A stretch of 64,000 nt of DNA from Taudactylus pleione (lineage: Eukaryota > Chordata > Amphibia > Anura > Myobatrachidae): positions 751,501 to 815,500 of the forward strand of contig JAUIMM010000689.1 in NCBI GenBank assembly GCA_031769625.1, given 5' to 3'. The translations under genes and the position numbers were made by a program. The notes under the pieces are model-generated. The model ran no database searches. It saw only the letters and a list, made by a program, of their open reading frames with translations, and was not told the DNA's origin. Below, one piece after another: positions 46,346 through 57,679 of the stretch (position 1 is its first letter; the number at the start of each line of letters is the position of its first letter).

Positions 46346-47003
46346 TCACACCCAATTGGGAACCCCCCCAATATAGGGGTCCCCCTCGCCAGGGCACCCC
46401 TAGCCTAGGCTGATAGCCCGGGGCTATCCCCGTAATTCCTCCATTTACTCCAATTTGAAAACAACAGCTTGCTACATTTACTATCTGTGATAATCCAATT
46501 GTGGATTAAATGCAATACAAGCTACTATGTCATAACATTTGGTACAGTACTATGAGTCAGAGGGGAAGAAGCTGCAACATGCCCCTTATAAACCATAGCT
46601 TGTCTATAAATGTAGGATGCAGACCCCTTCCTTGACTAAAAAGTCACATGTGAAGCCCCTAATAACCGAACTTAACTTGCACAAGGTATCATTCTTAATT
46701 TGTCTGTGAGTGAAAGAAAGTTAGACCACTATTAAGCATACATAAGAATAAATATATCATTGGAAGACTGTTGCAAAAAATATTGTACAGTACAGTATAA
46801 ACCACTTTGCTCAGCTCCAAAAGTTATGTTAACACAGTTCCGCCATTTTAGAAGGTAAATTCACATTTATTTTACAACCATATCATAAGTTTACTTGACT
46901 ATACATAACTCTCTCTGCTACAAAAAGCTGTCCAAATGTTTTACTACCTACAGACTTTATGAAAAGAAAAACTAATGTGCAAAATATATTTAATGAATCT
47001 CCA

Positions 47004-47462
47004 ATACAGATGTGTTCTCACTTGTTTTTGCTGCAGTTGCACTAAACAGCCCCCCTTGGCGTGCCTGGTCCTGTGAGACTCTGCTAGCGCCGGGTGTCTA
47101 TTTTTGCCAAAAATGTGCATAAGTCGCAATGTGCTGATTAATTTGATATGCAAATGCAACACTTGTAAATGTGTGTGAAACTGAGTTTCTGAATCAGCAT
47201 GCAAAGTGCTACGAAGCAGCGACCGCAGCTTTTTTTATGCCAAGTTTAGTTTACAGACTCATTTGCACACAGATATACAAGTGTTACATATCATATTAAT
47301 CAGCACAGTCTGATGTGTCCTAGTCGCATCGCATTGAAAGCTTTTTCGGCATAAATGCCTAAAGCTAGCAGAGTTGCACAGGACCTGACAGCTCACTCAC
47401 GCCAGGCTCATCACACTGCATGGCTTATTGAGGCTAGATGAGCAAGGACACATCTGTATATA
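47004..47462. mobile_element. Inverted-repeat element with ATACAGATGTGT ends
   Basis: Left AATACAGATGTGTTCTCAC, right GAGCAAGGACACATCTGTAT. Internal palindromic words (AATCAGCATGCAAAG, GCATAAGTCGCAATGTGC). About 460 bp, no coding. Confidence 0.6.
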
Positions 47463-47556
47463 ATATGTTGTATTTGCATAATCCAGATAAAATAAGATAC
47501 AAAAGCACAAATGAGTACTAGATATTATTAAGTACCTCTCATCTCCTCACTTTAAA

Positions 47557-49444
47557 GGTATATTTACTAAGAATAATGGGCCTGATTCAGACCCACTCGC
47601 GAGCGGCTGTCCGTTCGCAAGTGGGTCGATGTTATGGACTGAGCATGCGCACGACGGAGGGAGCTCCGTCGTGCGCATGCGCCAGACGCGACGAGCGAAG
47701 GAAAGTCCTTCGCTCGTTGTGTCCGATCAAAGGGGGCGTGCTGTCAATGTTGAATTACAGCACGCCCCCTATGGTGGGCGTGCCGGGGGCGTGCCTCCCT
47801 GACGGGGGCGTCAGTGGGAGTGATTTTGGCTCTGATAGAGCCAAAATCACTCCGGAGCTTGCGGTTGAAAACCTCAACCGCAGGCTCCGGCTCGCAAATT
47901 CGATGGTCGCGATGGTCTCGACCATCGCGACCATCACAATGCACGCTCGTATAGCCTGTGGGTGGTGACCCACAGCTATACGAGCGTCCAGGAGGACGCT
48001 CCATGAAAATGGAGGCCGGCCCTCATTCAGAGCGTGCGCTCTGCTCAGAGCGTACGGCTCTGAATGAGGGCCAATGTCTGGCCGAGATTACATTCCTGTG
48101 AGAGTTTCCCATGATTTTCAAAACGGAGATTTACTAAAGGCTATAATCTTGATTCTATCTGCAAAACATGTCCAAACACACAAATAGAAGTCAATACATC
48201 ATCGAACCAAGTTGCAAGTACTTTCCATAGACAGGAATACAACACAGGGATTTACCAAGAATAGTGTTTGCAAACACGATAGAACATGGATCAAACTCAG
48301 CCCAAATAGAAGTTTTAAATAGACTACCTTATCAGCGTAATAAGTGTCCTATAGGTTAAAGAAAGTGCTAAAAAAAAATCAGGGGAAGAAAACAGCGTGG
48401 GGTCCCCCTCCCAAGCATAACCAGCCCTGGACCTCTCAGTCCGTACAGATACAGGAAAATCAGAGGAAAAACTTACATGGGATTTTCCAATAACCAGTAC
48501 CGGGCTGAACCAGCCGGGGTGGTAATGACACAGCAGGAGGACTGTTCTATGACAGCAGCCGTTGATTGGCTGAGAGTGTTCTGACTCTTAACCAATCTTG
48601 GCTAAAGTGCAGAAAATCTTATGGTTACCTGTCAGACTCCGGGAAAGTGCTGTAAATACAGCATATATGTACAGCTGTTTCTGTGTCCGCTGGATCGGGA
48701 ATTCTGCTGGCATTTTGGCCCAGCCCCAGGATGTCTACAGGACAAGAGGCCCGACCAGCGCCAGGGAGTAGGCAAGTATGTAGTGCGAGTGAGTGAATAT
48801 GTAATACAGTGTTAAAACCTTTGGTGTGCCCGTGTCTCTTTTTTTTAGATTTTCTTCACCATGGGGGCACAGGTGCCAGCGGGCAGGCTTGCTTGGACCT
48901 GTAGTCCCACTGTGAATTACAATATTAGTACTATATTTAACCCATTACCCCTGCGCCCACCGCCACCTGGGATGCAGAAAAGAGCCCTGGGACCAGATTT
49001 TATTTTTGTGGTCCCTACTTTTGGAGGATTGCCAGCCCTGGGCTAACCAGTTTGGGGTTGGAGAATGCTTTGCTAGGGAGACCCCACACTATGTGTCTCC
49101 CTGCTGTGGAATTGCCACCCCAGCTAGTTCAGCCAGGTGCTAGTAATTGGAAAAAAGGGAGAACCCACGTCGGTGCCTCCCCCCCAAAATGTTCCTGTAC
49201 CAGAACACACATAGCACATGGAAGTCTGCACAGATCGCACTGATCTGCGCAATGCTTTTGTACAACACTCTGTTCACAGACAGGTCTATTCATTTCAGCC
49301 AAACACGACTCACAAATGATCAAATCAAACATGATTCCATATACCATCGGAAATATATGTGTTTGACTGGGAAAAACTCTTACGTATTCTTGCAATGCCC
49401 ATCAAGTTTAATCTCGGCCAGACATGATTCTTAGTAAATATACC
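47557..49444. mobile_element. GGTATATTTACTAAG inverted-repeat element, 1.9 kb, interrupted
   Basis: The left end GGTATATTTACTAAGAAT and the right end ATTCTTAGTAAATATACC are perfect inverted repeats. When the nested copy 3 (47578-48072) and one AAT are removed, the left end continues AATGTCTGGCCGAGATTA, matching the right end's mirrored CATGTCTGGCCGAGATTA, so the inverted repeat is about 38 bp. The interior (48080-49420) has no recognisable transposase. Confidence 0.88.
47578..48072 (-). mobile_element. Hairpin-chain inverted-repeat element, copy 3 (nested)
   Basis: 495 bp in the opposite orientation to copy 1, with target duplication AAT at 47575-47577 and 48073-48075. The boundaries are fixed by the host element, whose inverted repeat is restored on removal. 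It lacks some hairpins of copy 1 (the GATATCACTAGTGATGTC-type palindrome and part of the GTTCCC stem) but keeps the terminal hairpin, GATGGTCGC stem, GTGATTTTGGCTC stem, GGGGGCGTGCTGT stem and GACCCACTCGCGAGCGG stem. Confidence 0.92.
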
Positions 49445-49491
49445 CAATGAGGAAAATTGATAGGAAAGGGGTATTGAAGAGGAATAGGTAC

Positions 49492-49515
49492 ATAATAATA
49501 ATAATAATAATAATA
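49492..49515. repeat. (ATA)n microsatellite
   Basis: About eight ATA trinucleotides. Confidence 0.9.
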
Positions 49516-49685
49516 CATTTTCAGTATTATTATTACCTTGATGATTAACAATATTAACAATGTGCCTAATTCACATTTATAACCAGGCCAACTGGTTCAA
49601 GTGTTGCCAGGTCACTGTGTCCATATACCAGTATCTAGAATTACCTAGCATGGTCCAGAGCTTACAATAACTCTAACCATGTTAA

Positions 49686-50012
49686 GGGACCTATCCATTA
49701 CATGACTTTTTGTATGTTCCGACCAAAACCAGGAGGTTTTGGTCACATTATTCACAAAGTCGTGTAATGGATAGACGGCAAAGACCAGCGATGCGCGTGC
49801 ACACTGGGTCCTCGCTGACCCCGACTATCTGCCGAACATGCTGGTCAACCTGACGACGCTTGTCAGGTTCCACATGTTAGCAGATAGGGAGGTCGGTCTC
49901 CTGCACTGAATGACGTTCAGCAAATGCTGTTCAGTGCGGGCACCGCACCCGGTGACTTGAAGGACTGAACACTAGACGTTCAGTTTTTTAGGTTGTGTAA
50001 TGGATAGGCCCC
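49686..50012. mobile_element. Short inverted-repeat element with CCTATCCATTACA ends
   Basis: Left GGGACCTATCCATTACATGA, right TGTGTAATGGATAGGCCCC. A second inner copy of GTGTAATGGATAGACGG occurs at 49764-49780, so the left part folds on itself. No protein. Confidence 0.75.
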
Positions 50013-52100
50013 TTTACCTGATAACTCAAAGATTCCAATTGAATTAAACTTCTGACCTTTACCCTCTGGCATTAACCCTGTCCATGCTTTTTGATATAAT
50101 TTTGGATGCAAAATGCCACACCTGTGGCATTTACCCTGACCATGCTTACTGTTAACTCTATGGCTTCCCAGTGTACTGACTCTCTGCCATTAACCCTGAA
50201 TCTGCAGTAAACCAGATCTAGGTAAGGTTACTGACTGTTTCTTGCCCATCCGGAACACTGAATCTCTGAACTGTGCTTTGGGAACAGTTATCCACCATCT
50301 TCAGATTACTATTATTATCATAACAGTGTACACATTTAGTGATTGTTCCTCTGATCAGTTACTGAATTATTTTATGGCCTCTAGTCACTGGGGTCCATTA
50401 GAAAGGCAATTCAGGAAAGAGAAAAAGGGCTACATTAATAACATTGCCATCAAGAGATCCCACTATGTACCTGTAAAAAAAAAAAAAAGGTAAGAAATTC
50501 ATGATGTTCAACTACTGATTTAAGATCCCAGACAAACATTTTACATTCCATTAAGTTGCTTTTCAATTTCAAATATTAAGATTATGTTTACTACTGTTAT
50601 AATATCCAAACTAAGAATTGTAGGACAAGTTATGATTTCCACTTAATAAGGACATACGTTAATTGACAGCCAGATAGTCTCTCCAAATTAGCAGTATACA
50701 TAGATATCCACATTGCAGACTTTATCTAGTTTAAATGCATAAAAAAAATCAGGCATAATAAAGCTATCCAAACAGATGAGAGCTTGCCAAGAAATAAAAA
50801 GAACAGACAAATAAAGGTTAGCTCATGCTGTTGAAAAATTATAGCACAGTATATTTATATCAGCAATGAAATGCTATATGTTAAACAATGACATTTTTAA
50901 ACTGTTATTAAGTTATCAAAGATTGACATACACAGGATGAATTTTGAAGCATTCTAGCAAGGGAAGAGAAAATATAAAGACAATGAACACAATACTGACC
51001 CATTAAAGATTTCAATACATATTCTGTCACAATGTAAGGCAGAGCACACAAAGCAGGCTAGATGAAGGCAGACCATAGACAGCTAATGGGTCTTTTCTCA
51101 CATTCGCACCTTTCATCATCATCATAAAAAAAAAAAAAAAACCTCTACCTACAGATATAAAACCTTAGTGGGTAGATTTACTAACATTAGGGCAGGCAAA
51201 CTACACATACATATGTCATATACTGTATAAAGTATAAGTGCTTGACACTTAACCATCAAATACAGTTTATGAGGGCTACAGTACCTGTGCGCATATCCTT
51301 TTTCACTTTTAAGATCATATACTATAAGAGTGTTTACTTATACTTCGAAGTATAAAAACATATCACTCTAGAAAAAAAGTATACCAGTATTAGGTGTATA
51401 TATAACAAGATACTGAACAGTACAGTGATATTTTGATTTACTGTAGCTTATATCTAAAGATAGTTATATCATTAATTCAAGTTATAAACACAAAGTGCTA
51501 ATGATATATCTTTGGAATGAAATAAAATACACACACACAATGCATATTGCAGTAGATTAAAGTTACTTTGATCTAAAGGGTTCCATTAAAATATTTCATT
51601 ACTGCAAAAAGTGCTACCAACTTTTTAAAATTGTGAACACTTAAGTTTTGATATAAATTTCAATAAGATTTATTATATTTAGACTTGCCGGATATGCTCA
51701 TTAACAAGTTTATTGCACAAATAGTAAATCCACTTTTAAATTAATAGGTATATTTAATATTAAAAATATTTTACACAAGCTAGAATAGATTTAATTTTCT
51801 CCATAAAAGAAGCAATGTTAAAATCCAGGTTGGGTACAATGGTGTAGCATTGTCTACATGGAAAAAACAAAACATTCACTGGGAAACTGCCCAAATTACA
51901 AAATAAATTATGTTTCATGGAAGTCTGTTTTTCATTGGTAATATATTTAACTAAGGATTTGGTAAAATTACAACATTTTGTATTGGTGATCAAATCATAT
52001 ATTTACAATAAAAAAAATTATATAATCTGGTAGCCCAGACTCTCTTATTCAGACATATGTCACTCAATTTGATTTATTTATAGAGAGGTTGTTTAGACAT
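50013..52100. other. AT-rich intronic sequence, nothing recognised
   Basis: Low repeat content compared with the rest of the window. Poly-A tracts at 50477 and 51127 may be old retroelement tails. No exon found. Confidence 0.45.
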
Positions 52101-53009
52101 TACCTACTTTACAGAGATCAAGGTTCTGATGGCTTGCAATCTGACCCACGCTGTGCGGTGTCTGCCCTACTCCAGCCAAACACTTTGCTTCCTTAGAGCA
52201 GCATAAGAGCAAATGCAAGAAACCGATACAGACATTCAAAGCATCATGGGTAAGGGTCAGGGGTGAAGGAATGCTCAAGCAGCTGCAAGGAAAAAGCAAG
52301 CATTCTAGAAAAGTTTGGTTAATTTCTGCACATTTTTAGTATTACAGCAAGTCTTTACAATGGCCACTACTCAAATATCCCTCTGCCAGATTGAAAAATT
52401 ATAGGTTTAGGAAATTTACAAATATTGTCCAGACTTTTAATGTAATATTGGGCAGACAACAAAACTGCAATTGCAGGTAAAACATGTTTTACTCATTAAA
52501 ATAGTAAAAGTTAATGTTTTGTTTTAAGAAGGGATATTTGAACAATGGATACTGCAGGACTGCATCAGCATGTGATAATCCTTGGAATGATGCAGGGGGT
52601 AGGAGGAAACAGAAAAGAAGCAGAATGAGACAAAGCCAAACCTATATTAATAACTTAGAATGCATCACAAGATACACAAAGTACACTGGTTTTGTAAAAA
52701 AAATAAATTTGGTATATTTAATAAAGTTTTATAATACAAACAAATTACACGCCCACACATTATCAAAATACAAAAAAATGTTTTCAGATGGACTTTCATG
52801 CCATGTAAAAAAAGTAACACAGCAATAGGGCAAACTGATGGAAGACAAAAAAAAACCTCACTAAGACCCCAAAATAGAAACACTATAAAAAATATAAAGT
52901 AAAGCAGTTGAAGCTGCAAAATAGACAGATAGCCAACCAGAGATCACCATGAACAACAGAAGTTCCCTGTCTCTCTGAGTTTGAATTTTTGCTTTGTGTA
53001 ATTAGTAAC

Positions 53010-53273
53010 CTTGGTCAAATGAGTCCTCCGTTGAATCACTGAAGGATGACCCAGCTTCTGGATCCTGCAGCAGTAAACAAAACTTCTTATTTCTGCTGAC
53101 TGACTGCTTAGATCGGACAGTCTTATAGCACGAGGAGATGCTTTCAGGAGATTGAGAACATCCTATGGTCTTCACCTTTCGTGTCAGCATATTGCACATA
53201 CTATACTGTATTGACTTGGGCTGGGAGGGCCACTCATTTCCTATAAAATCATCATCTTCCTCTGTGTCTGTAT
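53010..53273 (-). CDS. Exon (visible exon 2) of a TNRC18/BAHCC1-like gene
   Basis: A 264-bp exon, phase 1 at both ends. The acceptor is TTTTGATTACAG; the donor is CAAG followed by GTTACT, which is weaker than the other donors. It encodes about 88 residues starting TDTEEDDDFIGNEWPSQP (the preceding Asp codon is split with the upstream exon) and ending SSFSDSTEDSFDQ, joining to DYSSEEEED of the next exon. Acidic clusters at both ends flank a basic, cysteine-containing middle (MLTRKVKTIG, VRSKQSVSRNKK). I do not recognise a domain. The assignment rests on frame, phase and the continuous acidic context with the neighbouring exon, which is recognisable. Confidence 0.65.
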
Positions 53274-53759
53274 CTGTAATCAAAATACATTTTATTTAGA
53301 AAATTTAAAGGTCAAGAAAAAACTTAAGACTTAGTGAAGCAAAGAGAACATATGTGTCTTTAAAAAATGGTAACAGATGTTATGGTCATAAGTTTTAACT
53401 AATTTATTCAATAAAGGTAATATACTGTGTTTTTAAAAAAGATTTACACTATAATATGATGTATTTAGGACATACTTGAAGACAAGTGGTGACCTTAAAA
53501 GTATTTTTTAGTAAGATACTTTTGACATAATTTTGTACAGATGTTCAGGTAAAAAAAAAACATGTCATAGATAAAGTTGTATTCATGTAAAGGTACAAGT
53601 TTGCATTCACATAAAAAAATAAACACACACACGATCAAAAGGCTTTCTTTCACTGCAACATACTGCATCAGCCCTTGTCAGTAGTACTGTTTTGAGGGGT
53701 GAACAGCTATAAGGAGTGGTGTAGTGCTTGGTATTGGCCCCGTTTTCCAGAAGTGGCCA

Positions 53760-54024
53760 GCCCAGGATCTGCGTTGATCAACGCAGTGTCCTGAGCTCGC
53801 AAGCCGGCCAGCTTGAGTACGCAGAGGCTTACTCGGCTAGCCAGAGGCCCGGCGCCGTCCACCATCGCGACCATCAAGGGTCACGATGGTGATTTCCATC
53901 GCAGTGCTGGGATCGCAAATACAGCAGGGGGTGTCATGCACCTCTTGTTGCATTTGCATTATTGCAAGGATTGCAAAGCTGCCTGCGTGCAGCTTTGCAA
54001 TTGTGGTCCTTGCTGAATCAGGCC
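53760..54024. mobile_element. Truncated hairpin-rich inverted-repeat element
   Basis: Ends CCTTGCTGAATCAGGCC, the terminus of the GGCCTGATTCAGCAAGG family. It contains successive hairpins: CTGCGTTGATCAACGCAG (53769-53786), CCATCGCGACCATC facing GATGGTGATTTCCATCG, and TTGCAAAGCTGC facing GCAGCTTTGCAA (53973-54001). The left terminus is not found. Its right end lies 25 bp into the intron after the exon ending at 54050. Confidence 0.6.
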
Positions 54025-54049
54025 TTGGGACCCTTCAGATACAGATTAC

Positions 54050-54427
54050 CTGGGAGATCCGCACTGTGCCGTAACCTCAGCAAAAAGCAATGTTGTACTG
54101 GCAACAGAGAGAGCAGTCTGGAAATGGAATTTATAGGGAAGGATCCCCAGGGATTGGAAGCTGCAATCAGCTGGTCTGGGAGCAGCGCTTTGAGTGGAGG
54201 TAGAGCGTCCATACTGTTGTTTAGGAGGGAACTCTGGTGTGCAGCCTGTGTGCCATCATGCTGGGAAGACACGCTGTGAGCAAGAGGCTGTGGAAAACCA
54301 TCTACATGCTCAGTAACAGGACACTGAGCGGAAGGGGCAAGAGCAGCAAAGACAGACCTCAGCACCAGCCAGGAGCGATGTGCAGCATGAGCGGACATCT
54401 GTGCTAACCTGGACAGGCACCGGAGCT
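54050..54427 (-). CDS. Exon (visible exon 1) of the same gene, probable
   Basis: A 378-bp candidate exon, phase 1 at both ends. The acceptor CCACTTTCTTAG is followed by AGCTCCGG; the last codon splits at CCAG before the donor GTAATC. It encodes about 126 residues: LRCLSRLAQMSAHAAHRSWL, then ALAPSAQCPVTEHVDG, SLLNNSMDALPPLKALLPDQ, NPWGSFPINSISRLL and LRHSADLP. The final G joins AT of the next exon to give Asp (ADLP-D-TDTEEDDD). I do not recognise a domain. Support is the uninterrupted frame, good splice borders and matching phase across a 776-bp intron. A shorter version starting later in the exon is possible. Confidence 0.58.
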
Positions 54428-54678
54428 CTAAGAAAGTGGTTTTAACAGTCCGAAGCGTGACACACTGCTAGTTTGACTTGTTTACAATTCTTTAGATTAA
54501 AGCTCTTAAAGGCAGGGCCCTATTCTCTCACGTTTGTTTCCTTTCTCACTTATACCATCATCTCCATCCCACTGCCAATATCGACACCGAACCTTTGCCA
54601 GCAATATTGTATCCTGTGTTCTACAATGCTTTGTATTGTAAATCTTTTGCACTTTTGTCTTGTTATGTTTGCACTGTT

Positions 54679-55117
54679 TGGGCCTGACTGGATGTTAAGT
54701 CGGATGCAATGTGGATAACAGATGCAGTTGAGCAACTTTTTTCTTCTGCGTATGCGTCTATGTCGCTCTGCACTTGCGTCAAGAGTCCGTCTTACAGATG
54801 TGTAATGGGTGTGTCGCATGTGAAATGCTGTAGTGGTTGCGTACTCAGATGCAAATTAGTAACATTGGAGGCCATACTCTGATGTACTATCTCTGCATAT
54901 AATGGGGCTATTTCAAGTTTCCATGGTGCGATTGATGGTTGCGTCTAAAGACACATCAAGCGGTATTTCAGTGTCTAAAGACGCTCGAAATGGCTGTCTT
55001 AGTCCCTGCACATGCAGACACACCAATGTAAACCAGGCAAATACTTGTAGAGATATTTGCATACAATTGAAGCAAAAGATGCACACACAGATGCTGCAGT
55101 GTATGATTCAAAATCAG
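54679..55117. repeat. GGGCCTGA-type element, diverged
   Basis: GGGCCTGACTGGATGTTAAG at the left and ATGATTCAAAATCAGGACC at the right are imperfect versions of the GGGCCTGATTCAG ends. The interior has GGATGCAATGTGGATAACAG and CTAAAGACACATCAAGCGG words, like 4336-5251. Confidence 0.4.
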
Positions 55118-55569
55118 GACCTTTCTGTCTATGTACTTTGTAAGTGGCTGCAGACTCCTTGTGGCACCATATAAATAATGGATAATAATAATTTGATTGT
55201 AACATTTATTTTCTTAGTCACATTAAAACTGCATTATAATAATTCCAATCCTGTTTGATGATCATTATATTCTATAAACTTTGATGTCTGGGAGAACCCT
55301 CTCTCTCCTGGAAATATATACAGTATATATTTTTTAAATATAAGTTTAAATAGACTCTTGGAAGTCTGAAATTCCAGATAAGGCATGTGCAGGCACTCTG
55401 GATGGGTCAATAGCTACTGGGAGGGTTTGTAAAAGATACGTACAGTACATTTAGACATAGTATCCACTTTGACAGCGATAATACTGCCCAGTCACAAGAT
55501 TATAAAATGACTCCAGTTAGTCAGGTGTCAATGAAGACATACATGAAGGGTCAGTGTACAGTGATAATA

Positions 55570-56690
55570 TTTCATTCAGGTAGCATCCTTCTATGCCCAC
55601 TGTGACACTATGTGTCACATGGTCCCAGGAGATACTATTGAATGCTTTTTCAGCACAGTTAAGGTCTATGACTAGTCATGTGTTATCTCTGAGAAGAGAT
55701 ATTGGCCTATATGAGTGTCTGTGCCTTCCTTATAGATTGGCACAATCCCTGCCTTCAACATGGGAAAAGCTCACACTGGAAATATTTATTATAATGAGTG
55801 CAGATGGAGAGACAGTAAATAGTAAAATATTCATATGAAAACCTATCCAGGTCTTGCGCTTTTCCTGCTTTGTTTTTTTGTTGTCTGACTGATCTCCTGT
55901 AATAGCAATCTTTTCACTCAATTGGCTTAGATACTGTATAAATAATTGGGTAGGTGGGATTCCTGGTAGGGGGAGCCAGATTGGTCAGAAGGATTGTAAG
56001 GTTAGTATATTCATTTTGAAACTTGTAGTGGATATCCTTAGTGTCATATACCAGTTGGTTGTTAGTTCCTAATGCACCGACTCTTTATGGTCTTGACTAT
56101 TTGGTTGAAAACAAGCAAATTTAATTCCTATTTCACTCGTTGGGATCTGAGAGTGTAAGTGTTGTGCTTACGTCTAAGTTCTAATGAGTGGAGTTTGGAG
56201 GTCTTCATTTTCATAAAAAAATAATATGGCGCAGGACTATATGTTTTAGATCAGGTCCCAGAGCTGGACGATCTTGTACTGGAGGCTTTGGAGATAGCTG
56301 TCACTGGGAAGGTGAAGCAAGACTTATCTTCTGCAGGTATGATAGCGACTTTGTGAGAAGTTGTCGGTGCTCCTCAAGGTATTTGTCAATCAGCAATTTG
56401 TTCTGTCACAAATGTAGAAAATAAATATATGTGTATTTTGTGTATATTGTGCTGTCATAGTAAGGTGTTAAAAGGTTTAAGTGGAATTAGGTCCAGGAAG
56501 TTTGGAAGTGTGCTGTAAAAGATGATAGATGGTGTCTTCCAGGCTTCTCACAAGAAATCCTCCTTAACAGTCTAAAAAAATATCCCAGGGTTTGGAGAAG
56601 TCCTGTGAGTGTGGTTGAATGTACACAATGAGCCTTGTTCAGAAGCTGATGATCCTCATTAGTTGCTAGGAAAATAAACATAAAAAATCA
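55570..56690 (-). pseudogene. L1-like LINE fragment (reverse transcriptase part)
   Basis: On the minus strand, segments resembling L1 ORF2 appear in shifting frames: AHCVHSTTLTGLLQTLGYFF (about 56640-56570), FHMNILLFTVSPSALIIINI (about 55830), SYRPISLL (about 55690) and NCAEKAFNSISWDHVT (about 55640). The last resembles the D-x-x-K-A-F-D-x-V-x-W-x-x-L box of L1-type reverse transcriptases. Many stops. The upstream border is approximate. Confidence 0.55.
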
Positions 56691-56916
56691 TTTGAGATAG
56701 AGCTACAGGAATGGAATTCAACTTCCTTTGGGATCCCCCGATGCGCAAGTTATTCCTTGTTTCTTGATTATCTTGGTCCACTTGGCTTTACTGCAGCTGT
56801 GCAATATCTTGACAGATATATTGGTAGTTAGTTTGCTGGAAGGTGGCCATTACCTCTAGATGGCCTTCCACCGGTTCTGTTCTTTGCTCCACTAATGCTT
56901 AGCACTAAAAATGTCT

Positions 56917-57225
56917 AAAGGCCCCTACACACTAGACGATATCTTGAGCGATTTAGCCGATTCTGATGCATCAGAATGACATATCGTTTATATCGTCCAG
57001 TGTGCACGCACGATGCCAACGTGCAAACCCGCGGGTCACCCGTCGCATCCTCAGCTCTTTTGTAAATCCAGAAACATCTAAGGATGTAGCTAGCGATGCC
57101 GTGCTGCCGAATGCAGCATGGCCCCTGCTACCCACCAGCCGTTGCTGCCGGCATCCCTCGCCGGGTCCGTCGCGCACGATAGATCGGCTGGGTACACATT
57201 GTCTAACTCCAAATGAGGGCTAAGG
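56917..57225. repeat. Interspersed repeat with CCCCTACACACT start
   Basis: Starts AAAGGCCCCTACACACTAGA and ends near GATCGGCTGGGTACACATTG. Internal GATATCTTGAGCGATTTAGC and ATATCGTCCAGTGTG words suggest a non-autonomous DNA element. No coding. Confidence 0.45.
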
Positions 57226-57675
57226 AGAGCAATTGGAACATTTGTCTACCTTCCACTTGTGGAAGAAATGATCAAGTCACAACTCACATCTCCCAATACA
57301 GTCACAATCAGGAAGGCAGGACAGAGCCCTCAAATCAAGAATGTCAAGCTGAAATCGCGACAGTTCATAGGTAGGCAAACCAGATAAGCAAAATTAACTT
57401 TCCCTAGTTTATGGAATACATTATTGAATATTTACTCAAACTTTATAATGTGTGAATTAATCACGAAATACCTGAACAAGGCAAAATCATAATATTTTTG
57501 ACCTATAGTATATCTGAAAACTAATATACCCAACACCCATGTGCAGTTTAAAGGAAATTCTTTGACTAACATTAACTCAAATGTGCTGGTCCTCTATTCA
57601 TATAAATAAGATCCAGTTTATGGGTAGAAATTCACATTCCACATAATCACAGCAAAGTCAAACAATAGGGTTCTG
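57226..57675. other. Intergenic or intronic sequence, nothing recognised
   Basis: AT-rich; no coding frame or repeat ends that I can support. Confidence 0.4.
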
Positions 57676-57679
57676 GTTA

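Larger units (their letters stand above)
37147..53009 (-). other. 15.9-kb intron of the TNRC18/BAHCC1-like gene
   Basis: Runs from the donor GTTACT (53009-53004) to the acceptor ending TTAG at 37147. It holds the Tc1/DIRS mirror structure, three inverted-repeat elements, and a comparatively unique AT-rich part at 50013-53009. In that unique part I see only one exon-like segment (52104-52282), which does not fit the reading frame. Confidence 0.65.

Noticed and set aside
52104..52282. Fifth coding exon of the host gene
   Set aside because: Entry in phase 1 would give an immediate TGA; the flanking exons already join in frame. Kept only as a finding to test.
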